From contig MHDU01000007.1 of NCBI GenBank assembly GCA_001803635.1, positions 1 through 33,303 on the forward strand: a stretch of DNA of 33,303 bases. Direction: 5' to 3'. Origin of the DNA: Nitrospirae bacterium GWB2_47_37. Its GTDB lineage: Bacteria > Nitrospirota > Thermodesulfovibrionia > Thermodesulfovibrionales > Dissulfurispiraceae. The position numbers and the translations under genes were made by a program. This document shows, piece after piece, positions 7,023-15,249 of the stretch. The notes beneath the pieces are model-generated. The model was not told the origin of the DNA and did not search any database. It was given only the letters and a program-made list of their open reading frames with translations. How positions within the stretch are numbered: the first letter of the stretch is position 1; each line of letters starts with the position of its first letter.

Positions 7023-10000
7023 ATGTTTAGATTTAAGAGTTTATTCCGTTTTTTAGCGGTCTGGTTGGGAATTATTTCCATACTATCCATAAATTCGGCT
7101 GCTGCCTTTGCCGCTGAAAAGTCTGAGATTTTCGTGCAGTTGGGGCATACAGGCACTGTCAACTCCGTTGCTTTTTCTCCTGACGGAAAATATGCACTGT
7201 CGTCAGGGAGTTACGACAAGACCCTCAAGCTATGGGATGTATCCACTGGTAAAGAAATTAGGACATTTCAAGGACATGAAAATACTGTTCTGTCAGTAGC
7301 ATATTCTCCTGATGGAAGATATGCGTTATCAGGGGGTTGGTCCAACGCCCTCAAACTGTGGGATATTGCTTCGGGCAAAGAAATAAGGACATTTGAAGGG
7401 CATAAAAGTCGGATTGCATCTGTAGCCTTTTCCCCTGATGGAAGATATGCATTGTCAGGGGCAGGGGGTGGGATTGATGATGACCATACTCTCAAACTGT
7501 GGGATGTTGCAACAGGCAGAGAAATACGTACATTTAAGGGACATACAAATAGTGTTGGCTCAGTCTCCTTTTCCCCTGATGGAAAGTATGCATTGTCTGG
7601 AAGTAATGATAAAACCCTCAGACTCTGGGATATTGCAACAGGCAAAGAGGTAAAGACATTTGAAGAAGATACAGAATATGTTTACTCAGTCGCTTTTTCG
7701 CCAGACGGAAGATATGCATTGTCAGGTGGTGGTGGCGGCAAAATCCTCAAGCTCTGGGATATAGCAACGGGAAAAAAGATATGGACTTTTGAAGCGCTTA
7801 CATTTTCTGTTGAGTCTGTAGCTTTTTCACCTACCGGAAGGTATGCCCTTTCAGGAACTAGCGATTATACCCTCAAGCTCTGGGATATAGCGACGGGAAG
7901 AGAGATAAGGACTTTTAAAGGACATACTAATAATGTTACCTCTGTTGCCTTTTCTCCTGATGGAAAGTATGCCCTTTCAGGAAGTGTGGATAAAACCCTC
8001 AGACTCTGGGAAGTTGCTACAGGAAAAGAAATAAGGACATTTTCAGGGCATACAATTAAGGTTTCCTCTGTAGCTTTTTCTCCTAATGGCATGTATGCAG
8101 GGGGCGAGGATGGCATCCTTAGGCTTTGGGATATTTCAACAGGCAAAGAAATAAGGGCTTTTATAGGGCATAGCAGTTGGATTAGCTCTATAGCTCTTTC
8201 CCCTGACGGCAAGTATGTGTTGTCAGGGAGTCAGGATGTGACCTTAAACCTCTGGGACATAGCAACAGCCAAAAAGATAAAACAATTTACAGGGCATAAA
8301 AGCATGATTAAATCCGTAGCCTTTTCTCCCGATGGAAAATATGTATTGTCAGGACATCTTGATGCCACCCTCAAACTCTGGGATGCGGAAACAAGCAAAG
8401 AGATAAGGACATTCACAGGGCATACAGACCTTCTTAATGGTGTAACCTCGGTTTCCTTTTCCCCTGACGGAAAATATGCATTGTCGGGTGATTTTAAAGG
8501 CATTAAACTCTGGGATATATCAACAGGGCAAGAAATAAGGACATTTTTAAGTGGGGGATTCTCTGCATCTTTTTCCCCTGATGGCAGGTATGTTTTGTCG
8601 GGGAGTGTGGATGGAAAGATAACGATATGGGATATATCAACAGGAAAGGAGATAAGAAAATTTCCTGAGTTCTCGGGTTGGCTTAAGTCATTAATTTTTT
8701 CTCCTAACGGTAACTATGCATTGTCAGGGGGTGAATATTATCATCCCCTAAGGCTCTGGGATGTAGTAACTGGCAAAGAGATAAGAACTTTTTCAGGACA
8801 TACAAGATATGTTACTTCCATCGCCTTTTCTCCTGATAGCAGATATGCATTCTCAGGAAGTGCTGATGGCACAACGAGAATCTGGGATATAAATACAGGC
8901 AAAGAACTCGCCCAATTTATCAGCTTCACCGATGGCGAATGGATAGTGATTACTCCTGAGGGCTATTACAACTCATCTGCCAACGGCGATAAACATCTGA
9001 ATGTAAGAATCGACAATAACGTCTATGGCATTGAAAATTACCGCGAAGCATTTTATCGCCCTGACCTTGTAAAGCTTGTGCTTTCAGGAGGCTCGTTAAA
9101 GGACTTTAAAACACTTGCTGATGTTAAGCAGCCGCCGGTTGTAACTATTGTTGATACTCCGAAAAGCACGGATAAGAACGTAGCCGCGATAACCCTTAAG
9201 ATAACTGACATTGGCGGAGGCATAGGAGACATAAGGCTCTATCTCAACGGCTCTGCTGTAGTCCTTGACAGCGCAAGGGGAGTAAAGATAATCCCTAAGG
9301 ATGACAAGGCAGTTTATAAGGTATATAATCTTAAACTCTCAAACGGCTTGAACACTATCCGTGCAATCGCCTTTAACGGTGAAAATACAATGCAGAGCAA
9401 TGATGTGCTTCATGAGATAACAGCATCATTCAAATCTCTGACAAAGCCGTCTTTAAATGCCATCATAGTAGGTATCAACGAATATAAAAACCCGAAGTTG
9501 CAGCTCAAGTATGCGGTTTCTGACGCAGAGCTTTTTGAGAACACACTTAAAAAAGTTACCGCAGGGCTTTTTGAAAAAGTAAATATTAAAAAACTTGTTA
9601 CAAAAGAAGAGACGACAAATGAAAGCATCATAAAAGAGCTTAAAGCCTATAAATCATTGAACCCTGACGATGTATTTGTCTTTTTTGTTGCAAGCCATGG
9701 AACAGTTGATAACGGAGAGTATTTTCTTATTACCTCAAATGTCGGCTCAACAAGAACAGAAAAACTAAAGACAGACGCATTGCCGCAGGGAATGCTTAAA
9801 GAGCTTATAGCCAATATCCCGGCAACAAAGAAACTGATTATTATTGACACATGCAGCGCAGGCGCTTTGGGAGAGGCAATACAGGTGGCGATGCTTACAA
9901 GGGGAATGAGCGAAGACACTGCAATGAAGATATTAAGCAGGGCTGTGGGCTCAACCATTCTTTCAGCTTCAACGTCTGTGCAGGAGGCAGTGGAAGGTTA

Positions 10001-10208
10001 TCAGGGGCATGGCCTGTTCACTTATGTGCTTGTTGAAGGATTAAAGGGGAAGGCTGATAAGGGAAAGACAGGATATGTCAAGACTACAGAGCTTGCTGAT
10101 TATGTTGATAATGAAGTGCCTGTCCTTGCTGAAAAAGTCTTTAAGAAGGCGCAGTATCCGACAATATCGATAAGCGGTCAGGCATTTCCGATAGGGAAGA
10201 TAAAATAA
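7023..10208 (+). CDS. Exported WD40-repeat caspase-like protein, 14 blades
   Basis: I chose ATG 7023 because AGGAGG lies just upstream and the leader then aligns with the paralogue at 2263; ATG 6978 in the same frame would add 15 residues. The 1061-residue product has a signal peptide (cleavage near AFAA/EK) and EIFVQLGH at the mature start. Fourteen WD40 blades (about residues 41-628) match two seven-bladed propellers. The FTDGEWIVITPEGYY linker, an Ig-like domain (about 703-800) and a C14 caspase domain (about 812-1061) follow. The dyad is His892 in ASHG and Cys944 in DTCSAG. Blades vary more than in the first paralogue, some with glycine-rich insertions near residues 144-150 and 235. Location outside the inner membrane is inferred from the leader. 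Confidence 0.92.
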   Translation: MFRFKSLFRFLAVWLGIISILSINSAAAFAAEKSEIFVQLGHTGTVNSVAFSPDGKYALSSGSYDKTLKLWDVSTGKEIRTFQGHENTVLSVAYSPDGRYALSGGWSNALKLWDIASGKEIRTFEGHKSRIASVAFSPDGRYALSGAGGGIDDDHTLKLWDVATGREIRTFKGHTNSVGSVSFSPDGKYALSGSNDKTLRLWDIATGKEVKTFEEDTEYVYSVAFSPDGRYALSGGGGGKILKLWDIATGKKIWTFEALTFSVESVAFSPTGRYALSGTSDYTLKLWDIATGREIRTFKGHTNNVTSVAFSPDGKYALSGSVDKTLRLWEVATGKEIRTFSGHTIKVSSVAFSPNGMYAGGEDGILRLWDISTGKEIRAFIGHSSWISSIALSPDGKYVLSGSQDVTLNLWDIATAKKIKQFTGHKSMIKSVAFSPDGKYVLSGHLDATLKLWDAETSKEIRTFTGHTDLLNGVTSVSFSPDGKYALSGDFKGIKLWDISTGQEIRTFLSGGFSASFSPDGRYVLSGSVDGKITIWDISTGKEIRKFPEFSGWLKSLIFSPNGNYALSGGEYYHPLRLWDVVTGKEIRTFSGHTRYVTSIAFSPDSRYAFSGSADGTTRIWDINTGKELAQFISFTDGEWIVITPEGYYNSSANGDKHLNVRIDNNVYGIENYREAFYRPDLVKLVLSGGSLKDFKTLADVKQPPVVTIVDTPKSTDKNVAAITLKITDIGGGIGDIRLYLNGSAVVLDSARGVKIIPKDDKAVYKVYNLKLSNGLNTIRAIAFNGENTMQSNDVLHEITASFKSLTKPSLNAIIVGINEYKNPKLQLKYAVSDAELFENTLKKVTAGLFEKVNIKKLVTKEETTNESIIKELKAYKSLNPDDVFVFFVASHGTVDNGEYFLITSNVGSTRTEKLKTDALPQGMLKELIANIPATKKLIIIDTCSAGALGEAIQVAMLTRGMSEDTAMKILSRAVGSTILSASTSVQEAVEGYQGHGLFTYVLVEGLKGKADKGKTGYVKTTELADYVDNEVPVLAEKVFKKAQYPTISISGQAFPIGKIK

Positions 10209-10220
10209 GGAGGATAGGAC

Positions 10221-11834
10221 ATGAAAAAAGGATTTTTTATATTAGCGTTTGTATCAGGGCTTTCACTTATCGGCAATGCATGGGCAATGCCTGTTGAGGC
10301 AGAGCCTGTCTCAAAAATACAGAACATTGTTCTTTATCAGGATAGGGCAATGATAAAGAAAGAGGCAGGCGTTGCGGTTAAGAAAGGTGAAAATATCATA
10401 AGGATTTCCGGATTGACTGTAAATTTAACGGACGAATCGGTTCAGGTGAATATTAAGGAAAAGGCTGCCGTCAGGATATCCGGTGTCAGGGTTGAAAAGA
10501 CTTATCTCCAGAAGACAATGCAGGATAAGCTACAGAAGCTCCAGGCAAGGATAGACAGCATTAACGAGCTTATAAACACAAGCTCAAATGAAATCTCCGC
10601 AATAAACAGTTCCATCGAATTTTTAAAGAAGACTGTTCCATTCCCTCAAAACCGGAAGATTACACAAGCCGAGGTCGAAGGACATGCTAAGTTTATCGAA
10701 AGGTCTTTGTCGGTAAGCTATGACAGGATTGCAAAACTCGAAAATAAAATAAAGAAGCTCCACGAAGAAAAGAGGGCAGTGGAAAATGAGCTTAAAAACC
10801 TGAGCTCATCAAGGAACGAAAGCAAAACAATCGTAATCAATCTGCTTTCAAATGCGGACAGGGGAATTAATCTGGGGCTTTCCTACATCGTTACAAAGGC
10901 GGGCTGGTCTCCGCAGTACGATGTCAGGGCTGACTCTGCTACAGGAAAGATCGATATTGCATGCTTTGCGAGCATAGCCCAGTTTACCGGTGAGGACTGG
11001 AAGAATGCGGATATAGAGCTTTCTACTGCGAGGCCTTCTTACGGGCCTCCTCCGGAGCTTTCCGCATGGTATGTGGATATTTATAAGCCGAGGCCTCCGG
11101 TTTATAAATACAAAAAGGCTATTGAAGATGCGGATATGCCGATGATGAGTATGGAAAAGGCCTCTGCCACGGCGCTTGGGCAGCGATTCGAAGAGCCGAA
11201 GATAAAGGCGGAGGCGACATCATTCAGCTTTATAATCCCGGGCAAGGTCAATATTCCGTCAGATAACCAGCCGCACAGGATATTAATCGCATCCTCATCC
11301 AAAGAGGCCAAACTCGACTATTATGCAGCGCCGAAGCTCTCAAAACACGCGCATTTAAGGGCAGGACTTAAAAATCCGCTGCCGTTTCCAATCTTTGCAG
11401 GGCAGATGAGTATATTTTTAGATGAGCGGTTTGTGAATACAACATCTATTGATAAGCAAATTCTTTCTGATGAGGACATGATTCTGTCACTCGGAGTTGA
11501 TGAAGGTATTAAGATAGAGAAAAAGCTCCTGAAGAAATTTACCGAATATTCCGGAGTGTTTTCAAAAGATACTCAGATAAACTACGAATATGCGATTGAC
11601 ATTGCCGGCAGCAAAGACAAAGAAATCGGAATTAATATCACTGACAATTTTCCTGTTTCAAAGAATGAGCAGATAAAGGTTGTCCTTGAGTCTCCCAAAA
11701 AAGAAGATGTAAAAATCTCCGACGATGGAATAATATCGTGGGATTTAAGGCTTAAGCCTAATGAGAAGAAAACCCTGAAAATAAAATTCAGGGTAGAGTA
11801 TCCGAAAGACTTGAATATTACGGGATTGGAGTAG
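10221..11834 (+). CDS. Mucoidy inhibitor MuiA-like DUF4139 protein
   Basis: The 537-residue exported protein has a signal peptide ending NAWAMP. The N-terminal domain fits DUF4140 (VLYQDRAMIKKEAGVAVKKG, then an ISGL segment). A long coiled coil follows at about residues 95-200. The DUF4139 domain begins with LGLSYIVTKAGWSPQYDVRA and includes TGEDWKNADIELSTARPS, the most recognisable stretch of this family. It ends in a beta-rich region with SWDLRLKPNEKKTLK. MuiA-family members were named for an effect on mucoid phenotype; their molecular role is unsettled. GGAGGATAG precedes the ATG and the gap to the caspase gene before it is 12 bases, so it is very probably in the same operon. Confidence 0.8.
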   Translation: MKKGFFILAFVSGLSLIGNAWAMPVEAEPVSKIQNIVLYQDRAMIKKEAGVAVKKGENIIRISGLTVNLTDESVQVNIKEKAAVRISGVRVEKTYLQKTMQDKLQKLQARIDSINELINTSSNEISAINSSIEFLKKTVPFPQNRKITQAEVEGHAKFIERSLSVSYDRIAKLENKIKKLHEEKRAVENELKNLSSSRNESKTIVINLLSNADRGINLGLSYIVTKAGWSPQYDVRADSATGKIDIACFASIAQFTGEDWKNADIELSTARPSYGPPPELSAWYVDIYKPRPPVYKYKKAIEDADMPMMSMEKASATALGQRFEEPKIKAEATSFSFIIPGKVNIPSDNQPHRILIASSSKEAKLDYYAAPKLSKHAHLRAGLKNPLPFPIFAGQMSIFLDERFVNTTSIDKQILSDEDMILSLGVDEGIKIEKKLLKKFTEYSGVFSKDTQINYEYAIDIAGSKDKEIGINITDNFPVSKNEQIKVVLESPKKEDVKISDDGIISWDLRLKPNEKKTLKIKFRVEYPKDLNITGLE

Positions 11835-11867
11835 GGTGCGACAATCGAGGGATAGAAGAGGAATAAT

Positions 11868-12194
11868 ATGAACCCGAAGTCCGCCAAGACCTTCGTCTGG
11901 GCTGCAGTAATCAGCATTTTACTCGGCATGGCTGTCATGTCTCCTGCCGGCAGCTTTTTCCTCTACTCATTGGCTGCGCTCTCTGCTCTGATTCCGATAA
12001 TCTTCGGAGATAGGAGACTGCGTATCGCAGGCGCTGGGATATTAGCCGCATCCATTGCATTGCTTGCCGCGACTTATCCTGAATATGATGCCGAAATGAC
12101 GAGATATAAAGAGCGCGCTGATAGGAAATCTTCAGAGGGGGTAAAGCCTGCGCCTTTGCCACGGCAGGAACGCAGGGCGGGAGGGGAAAGATGA
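11868..12194 (+). CDS. Small membrane protein coupled to WD40-caspase gene
   Basis: The 108-residue product has two to three hydrophobic helices (about residues 8-28, 31-46 and 53-70) and a polar, arginine-rich C-terminal 35 residues. No family is recognised. GAGGAATA precedes the ATG. Its stop overlaps the start of the third WD40-caspase gene as ATGA at 12191-12194, a classic arrangement for translational coupling. It has the same position relative to its WD40-caspase gene as the small membrane proteins before the first two copies. Confidence 0.65.
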   Translation: MNPKSAKTFVWAAVISILLGMAVMSPAGSFFLYSLAALSALIPIIFGDRRLRIAGAGILAASIALLAATYPEYDAEMTRYKERADRKSSEGVKPAPLPRQERRAGGER

Positions 12195-15163
12195 AAAAGT
12201 TGACAATGTTGCTTTTGGTTCTTTGTATGGCCGCATTTATTTGCGGATATGTCTCTGCCTCCGAAAAGCCGGAGATTTTTGTGCAGTTGGGGCATACTGA
12301 TTTTTCCGGTCTTGGATCTTCAGTCGCGTTTTCGCATACGGGCAAATATCTATCCTCTGCCGGCAGTAGCGGTGCAATCAAGCTATGGGAAGTAGAAACA
12401 GGAAGGGAGATAAAAACGCTGTTGGGGCATTCGGTTAATTTAACTTCACTGGCTTTTTCTCATGATGATAGGTATTTGCTGTCTGGAAGCGTGGATAAAA
12501 CAATCAAACTTTGGGATGTATCTACGGGCAAAGAGATAAGGACCTTCGCAGGGCATAAGAATTTTGTCAAATCTGTAGCCTTCAGCCCGGACGGCAAAAC
12601 CGCTGCATCGCTGGACAGCAAAGAGATAAAACTCTGGGATATAAAAACAGGCAGAGAGATTAAATCATTTCAAGGAAATGAACATTTTGGAAAAGATTTT
12701 ATTGCTATATCGTCTATGATTTTTTCACCTGACAATAAGTATCTTGTTTCAAGTAGCAGCGGGGGAAAAATTGTCGCATGGGAAGTTAGTTCGGGTGCGC
12801 GGATAGTCCAAATTGACAGATTTGAATTGTTTAATGCAATTAGTCCTGATTTCTTGGGATTTTCGTCTGATGGGAAAGTAATCATAAGAGGAATGATGGA
12901 AATTATTTTCGTTGATTTGTTCGCAAAAAAAGCAAAGATAATACCTATAAAATCTTCTGTAATAGATGTTTCTCGAGATGAAAAATATGTCCTTTGTGGA
13001 ATGGGGGATTTCGAGCTTTTTGATTTAAACACGGGTAAAAAAGTTTGGGATTTACAACGACCACCTTCCAAAGATGGAATCGGATTGTTCAGAGCGTCTT
13101 TTTCACCTGATAACAAATTTGTCTTGCTTTATGGCTCTGAGAATATTCTTAAGTTATATGACCGCGCTACAGGAAATGAACTTCGGTCATTTAAATCTGA
13201 GGTAAAATCACCAAGCAGTGCTGTAGCTTTTTCCAAAGATGGGAAATATGCCGTTTCTCCTTTTATAGATAAAGAAGGAGTTGTAATTAACCTTTGGAAT
13301 CTCCATAAAGCCGGCCTTGATGGAGTTATCAATAAAACCAAACAACTCGAACAAATTATGAATATGTTGAAGGAAGCCGAAAAAACAAAGAATGAGGGAA
13401 TTTACAAAAAGGTTGAAAAACTAAACGAAGAGATCGAATATTATGGCTATGCATCCGGAACAATTTCTCATGATAAAAATAACAATAAAAGTTACAGAGT
13501 GGAATCTCCCTTCAGGGCGAATACCATAATCTTCTATGAAGCTCCCATGGGTGAATTTGGAATAACGATGTGGGACAAAAAGCGAGAGATAAATAAACTT
13601 TCTGCACACACAGCAGAAATAACCGCTTATACTTTAAGCTATAAATATGCGTTAACAGGGTGTAAGGATAAAACAATAAAGCTCTTCGAATTTCCTTCCG
13701 GCAGGTATATTAAGACGTTTACAGGGCATTTAGGAGAAATTAAAGGACTAACATTTTCACCCGATGGAAAATATATCCTATCCACAAGCACAGACGGCAC
13801 GACCCGCCTCTGGGACATTTCCACAGGCAAAGAAATCGCCCAGTTCATCAGCTTCACCGACGGCGAATGGGTTGTCATCACGCCGGAAGGCTATTTTAAC
13901 GCCTCACCGAATGGCGCCAAGCATCTCAATGTGCGCATCGGGAACAATGTCTATGGCATTGACCAGTTTTACAGCAAATTCTACCGTCCCGAGCTTGTGA
14001 AACTTGCCCTTGCCGGAAAAGAACTGCCGAAAGGGGAAAGCCTCACCGATGTTCTTGCCAAAAAACCTGCGCCTTCAATCCGGATAATGTCACCTCAATC
14101 AGGAACGGTAGATAAAGATATTATCACTCTGTCCGTTAAGGTTACAGACAACGGAGGCGGCATAGGCAATATCAACGTATATCTGAATGGTTCTCAGGTA
14201 GCGAATGATACGAGGGGCGTAATTATAAAGGGTAAGGAATCAGACAATGAAAAATTATTATCATTTACCGTTCCTCTTATAGACGGACAGAACGAGATAA
14301 AGGTAATTGCGTTCAACAAAGAAGGTTCTATGGAATCGAACCCGGCGGCAATAAATATTATCTCAAAGGCTATATTACAAAAACCGAATCTGTATGCCAT
14401 AGTTGTAGGGATAAATGAATACAGGAATAAATCCATATCACTCACTTATGCGGTCCCTGATGCAAAGGCATTTGCAGAGACCTTAAGGAAGTCTGCCGGG
14501 CCTCTTTTTGAAAATATCCGGATAAGAATGCTCACGACCTTTGATGAGACAACAAAAGAGTCCATCACAAAAGTATTTGAAGAGGTGAGAGAGAAAGTAA
14601 AGCCGAACGATCTCTTCGTGTTTTATAACGCCTCTCACGGCATAGTGGACGTGGTGGACGATGAAGAACAGTATTTTCTGCTCACAAGCAATGTCCTGCT
14701 CCTTTCATCAAGACATATTGGAAAAGATGCTATGAGTCAGAAGGAGCTTGCAAAGCTTGTCGGGAACATCCCTGCACAGAAAAAACTTATCATACTTGAT
14801 ACCTGTAATGCAGGCAAGGGGGGTAAAGAGATTCAAATTGCACTTTTGCAGCAGACAAGGGGATTAACCGAATCCACGGCAGTTAAGCTCCTTCAAAGGG
14901 CAATAGGCTCATCGGTATTTTCAGCGTCCTCCGACACCCAACAGGCGTTTGAAGGGTATAAGGGACACGGCCTGTTCACGTATGTGCTCATCGAGGGACT
15001 TAAGGGGAAGGCGGATGTAAAGAAAGACGGCTTTATCACCATATACGGGCTTGCGGATTATGTGGATGAGCAGGTAATCAAACTTTCGGAAGCGATATTC
15101 AAAAGGCAGCAAACGCCGACCATACAGACAGGAGTAAATTTCCCGTTAGGGAGGGTCCAATAG
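12191..15163 (+). CDS. Exported WD40-caspase-like protein with degenerate blades
   Basis: The 990-residue product begins with a signal peptide (cleavage near VSA/SEK) and the shared mature start KPEIFVQLGH. About ten WD40 blades lie in residues 34-545, but several are strongly degenerate, and a lysine/glutamate-rich helical insertion interrupts them at about 377-418. The linker FTDGEWVVITPEGYF (about 555), an Ig-like domain (about 628-725) and a C14 caspase domain (about 734-990) follow. The dyad is intact: His816 in ASHG and Cys872 in DTCNAG. The C-terminal half resembles the protein at 7023 more than that at 2263 (both lack the DAC version of the Cys motif). ATG 12191 follows GGAGGGG and overlaps the previous stop. 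Confidence 0.9.
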   Translation: MKKLTMLLLVLCMAAFICGYVSASEKPEIFVQLGHTDFSGLGSSVAFSHTGKYLSSAGSSGAIKLWEVETGREIKTLLGHSVNLTSLAFSHDDRYLLSGSVDKTIKLWDVSTGKEIRTFAGHKNFVKSVAFSPDGKTAASLDSKEIKLWDIKTGREIKSFQGNEHFGKDFIAISSMIFSPDNKYLVSSSSGGKIVAWEVSSGARIVQIDRFELFNAISPDFLGFSSDGKVIIRGMMEIIFVDLFAKKAKIIPIKSSVIDVSRDEKYVLCGMGDFELFDLNTGKKVWDLQRPPSKDGIGLFRASFSPDNKFVLLYGSENILKLYDRATGNELRSFKSEVKSPSSAVAFSKDGKYAVSPFIDKEGVVINLWNLHKAGLDGVINKTKQLEQIMNMLKEAEKTKNEGIYKKVEKLNEEIEYYGYASGTISHDKNNNKSYRVESPFRANTIIFYEAPMGEFGITMWDKKREINKLSAHTAEITAYTLSYKYALTGCKDKTIKLFEFPSGRYIKTFTGHLGEIKGLTFSPDGKYILSTSTDGTTRLWDISTGKEIAQFISFTDGEWVVITPEGYFNASPNGAKHLNVRIGNNVYGIDQFYSKFYRPELVKLALAGKELPKGESLTDVLAKKPAPSIRIMSPQSGTVDKDIITLSVKVTDNGGGIGNINVYLNGSQVANDTRGVIIKGKESDNEKLLSFTVPLIDGQNEIKVIAFNKEGSMESNPAAINIISKAILQKPNLYAIVVGINEYRNKSISLTYAVPDAKAFAETLRKSAGPLFENIRIRMLTTFDETTKESITKVFEEVREKVKPNDLFVFYNASHGIVDVVDDEEQYFLLTSNVLLLSSRHIGKDAMSQKELAKLVGNIPAQKKLIILDTCNAGKGGKEIQIALLQQTRGLTESTAVKLLQRAIGSSVFSASSDTQQAFEGYKGHGLFTYVLIEGLKGKADVKKDGFITIYGLADYVDEQVIKLSEAIFKRQQTPTIQTGVNFPLGRVQ

Positions 15164-15249
15164 GGCATGTCCAGACGCCGGTGATTATAAGTTTTGGAAA
15201 AGATAATCTACTCTATAAATTTAAAGTAAGGACATAAAAAGGATTAGTC

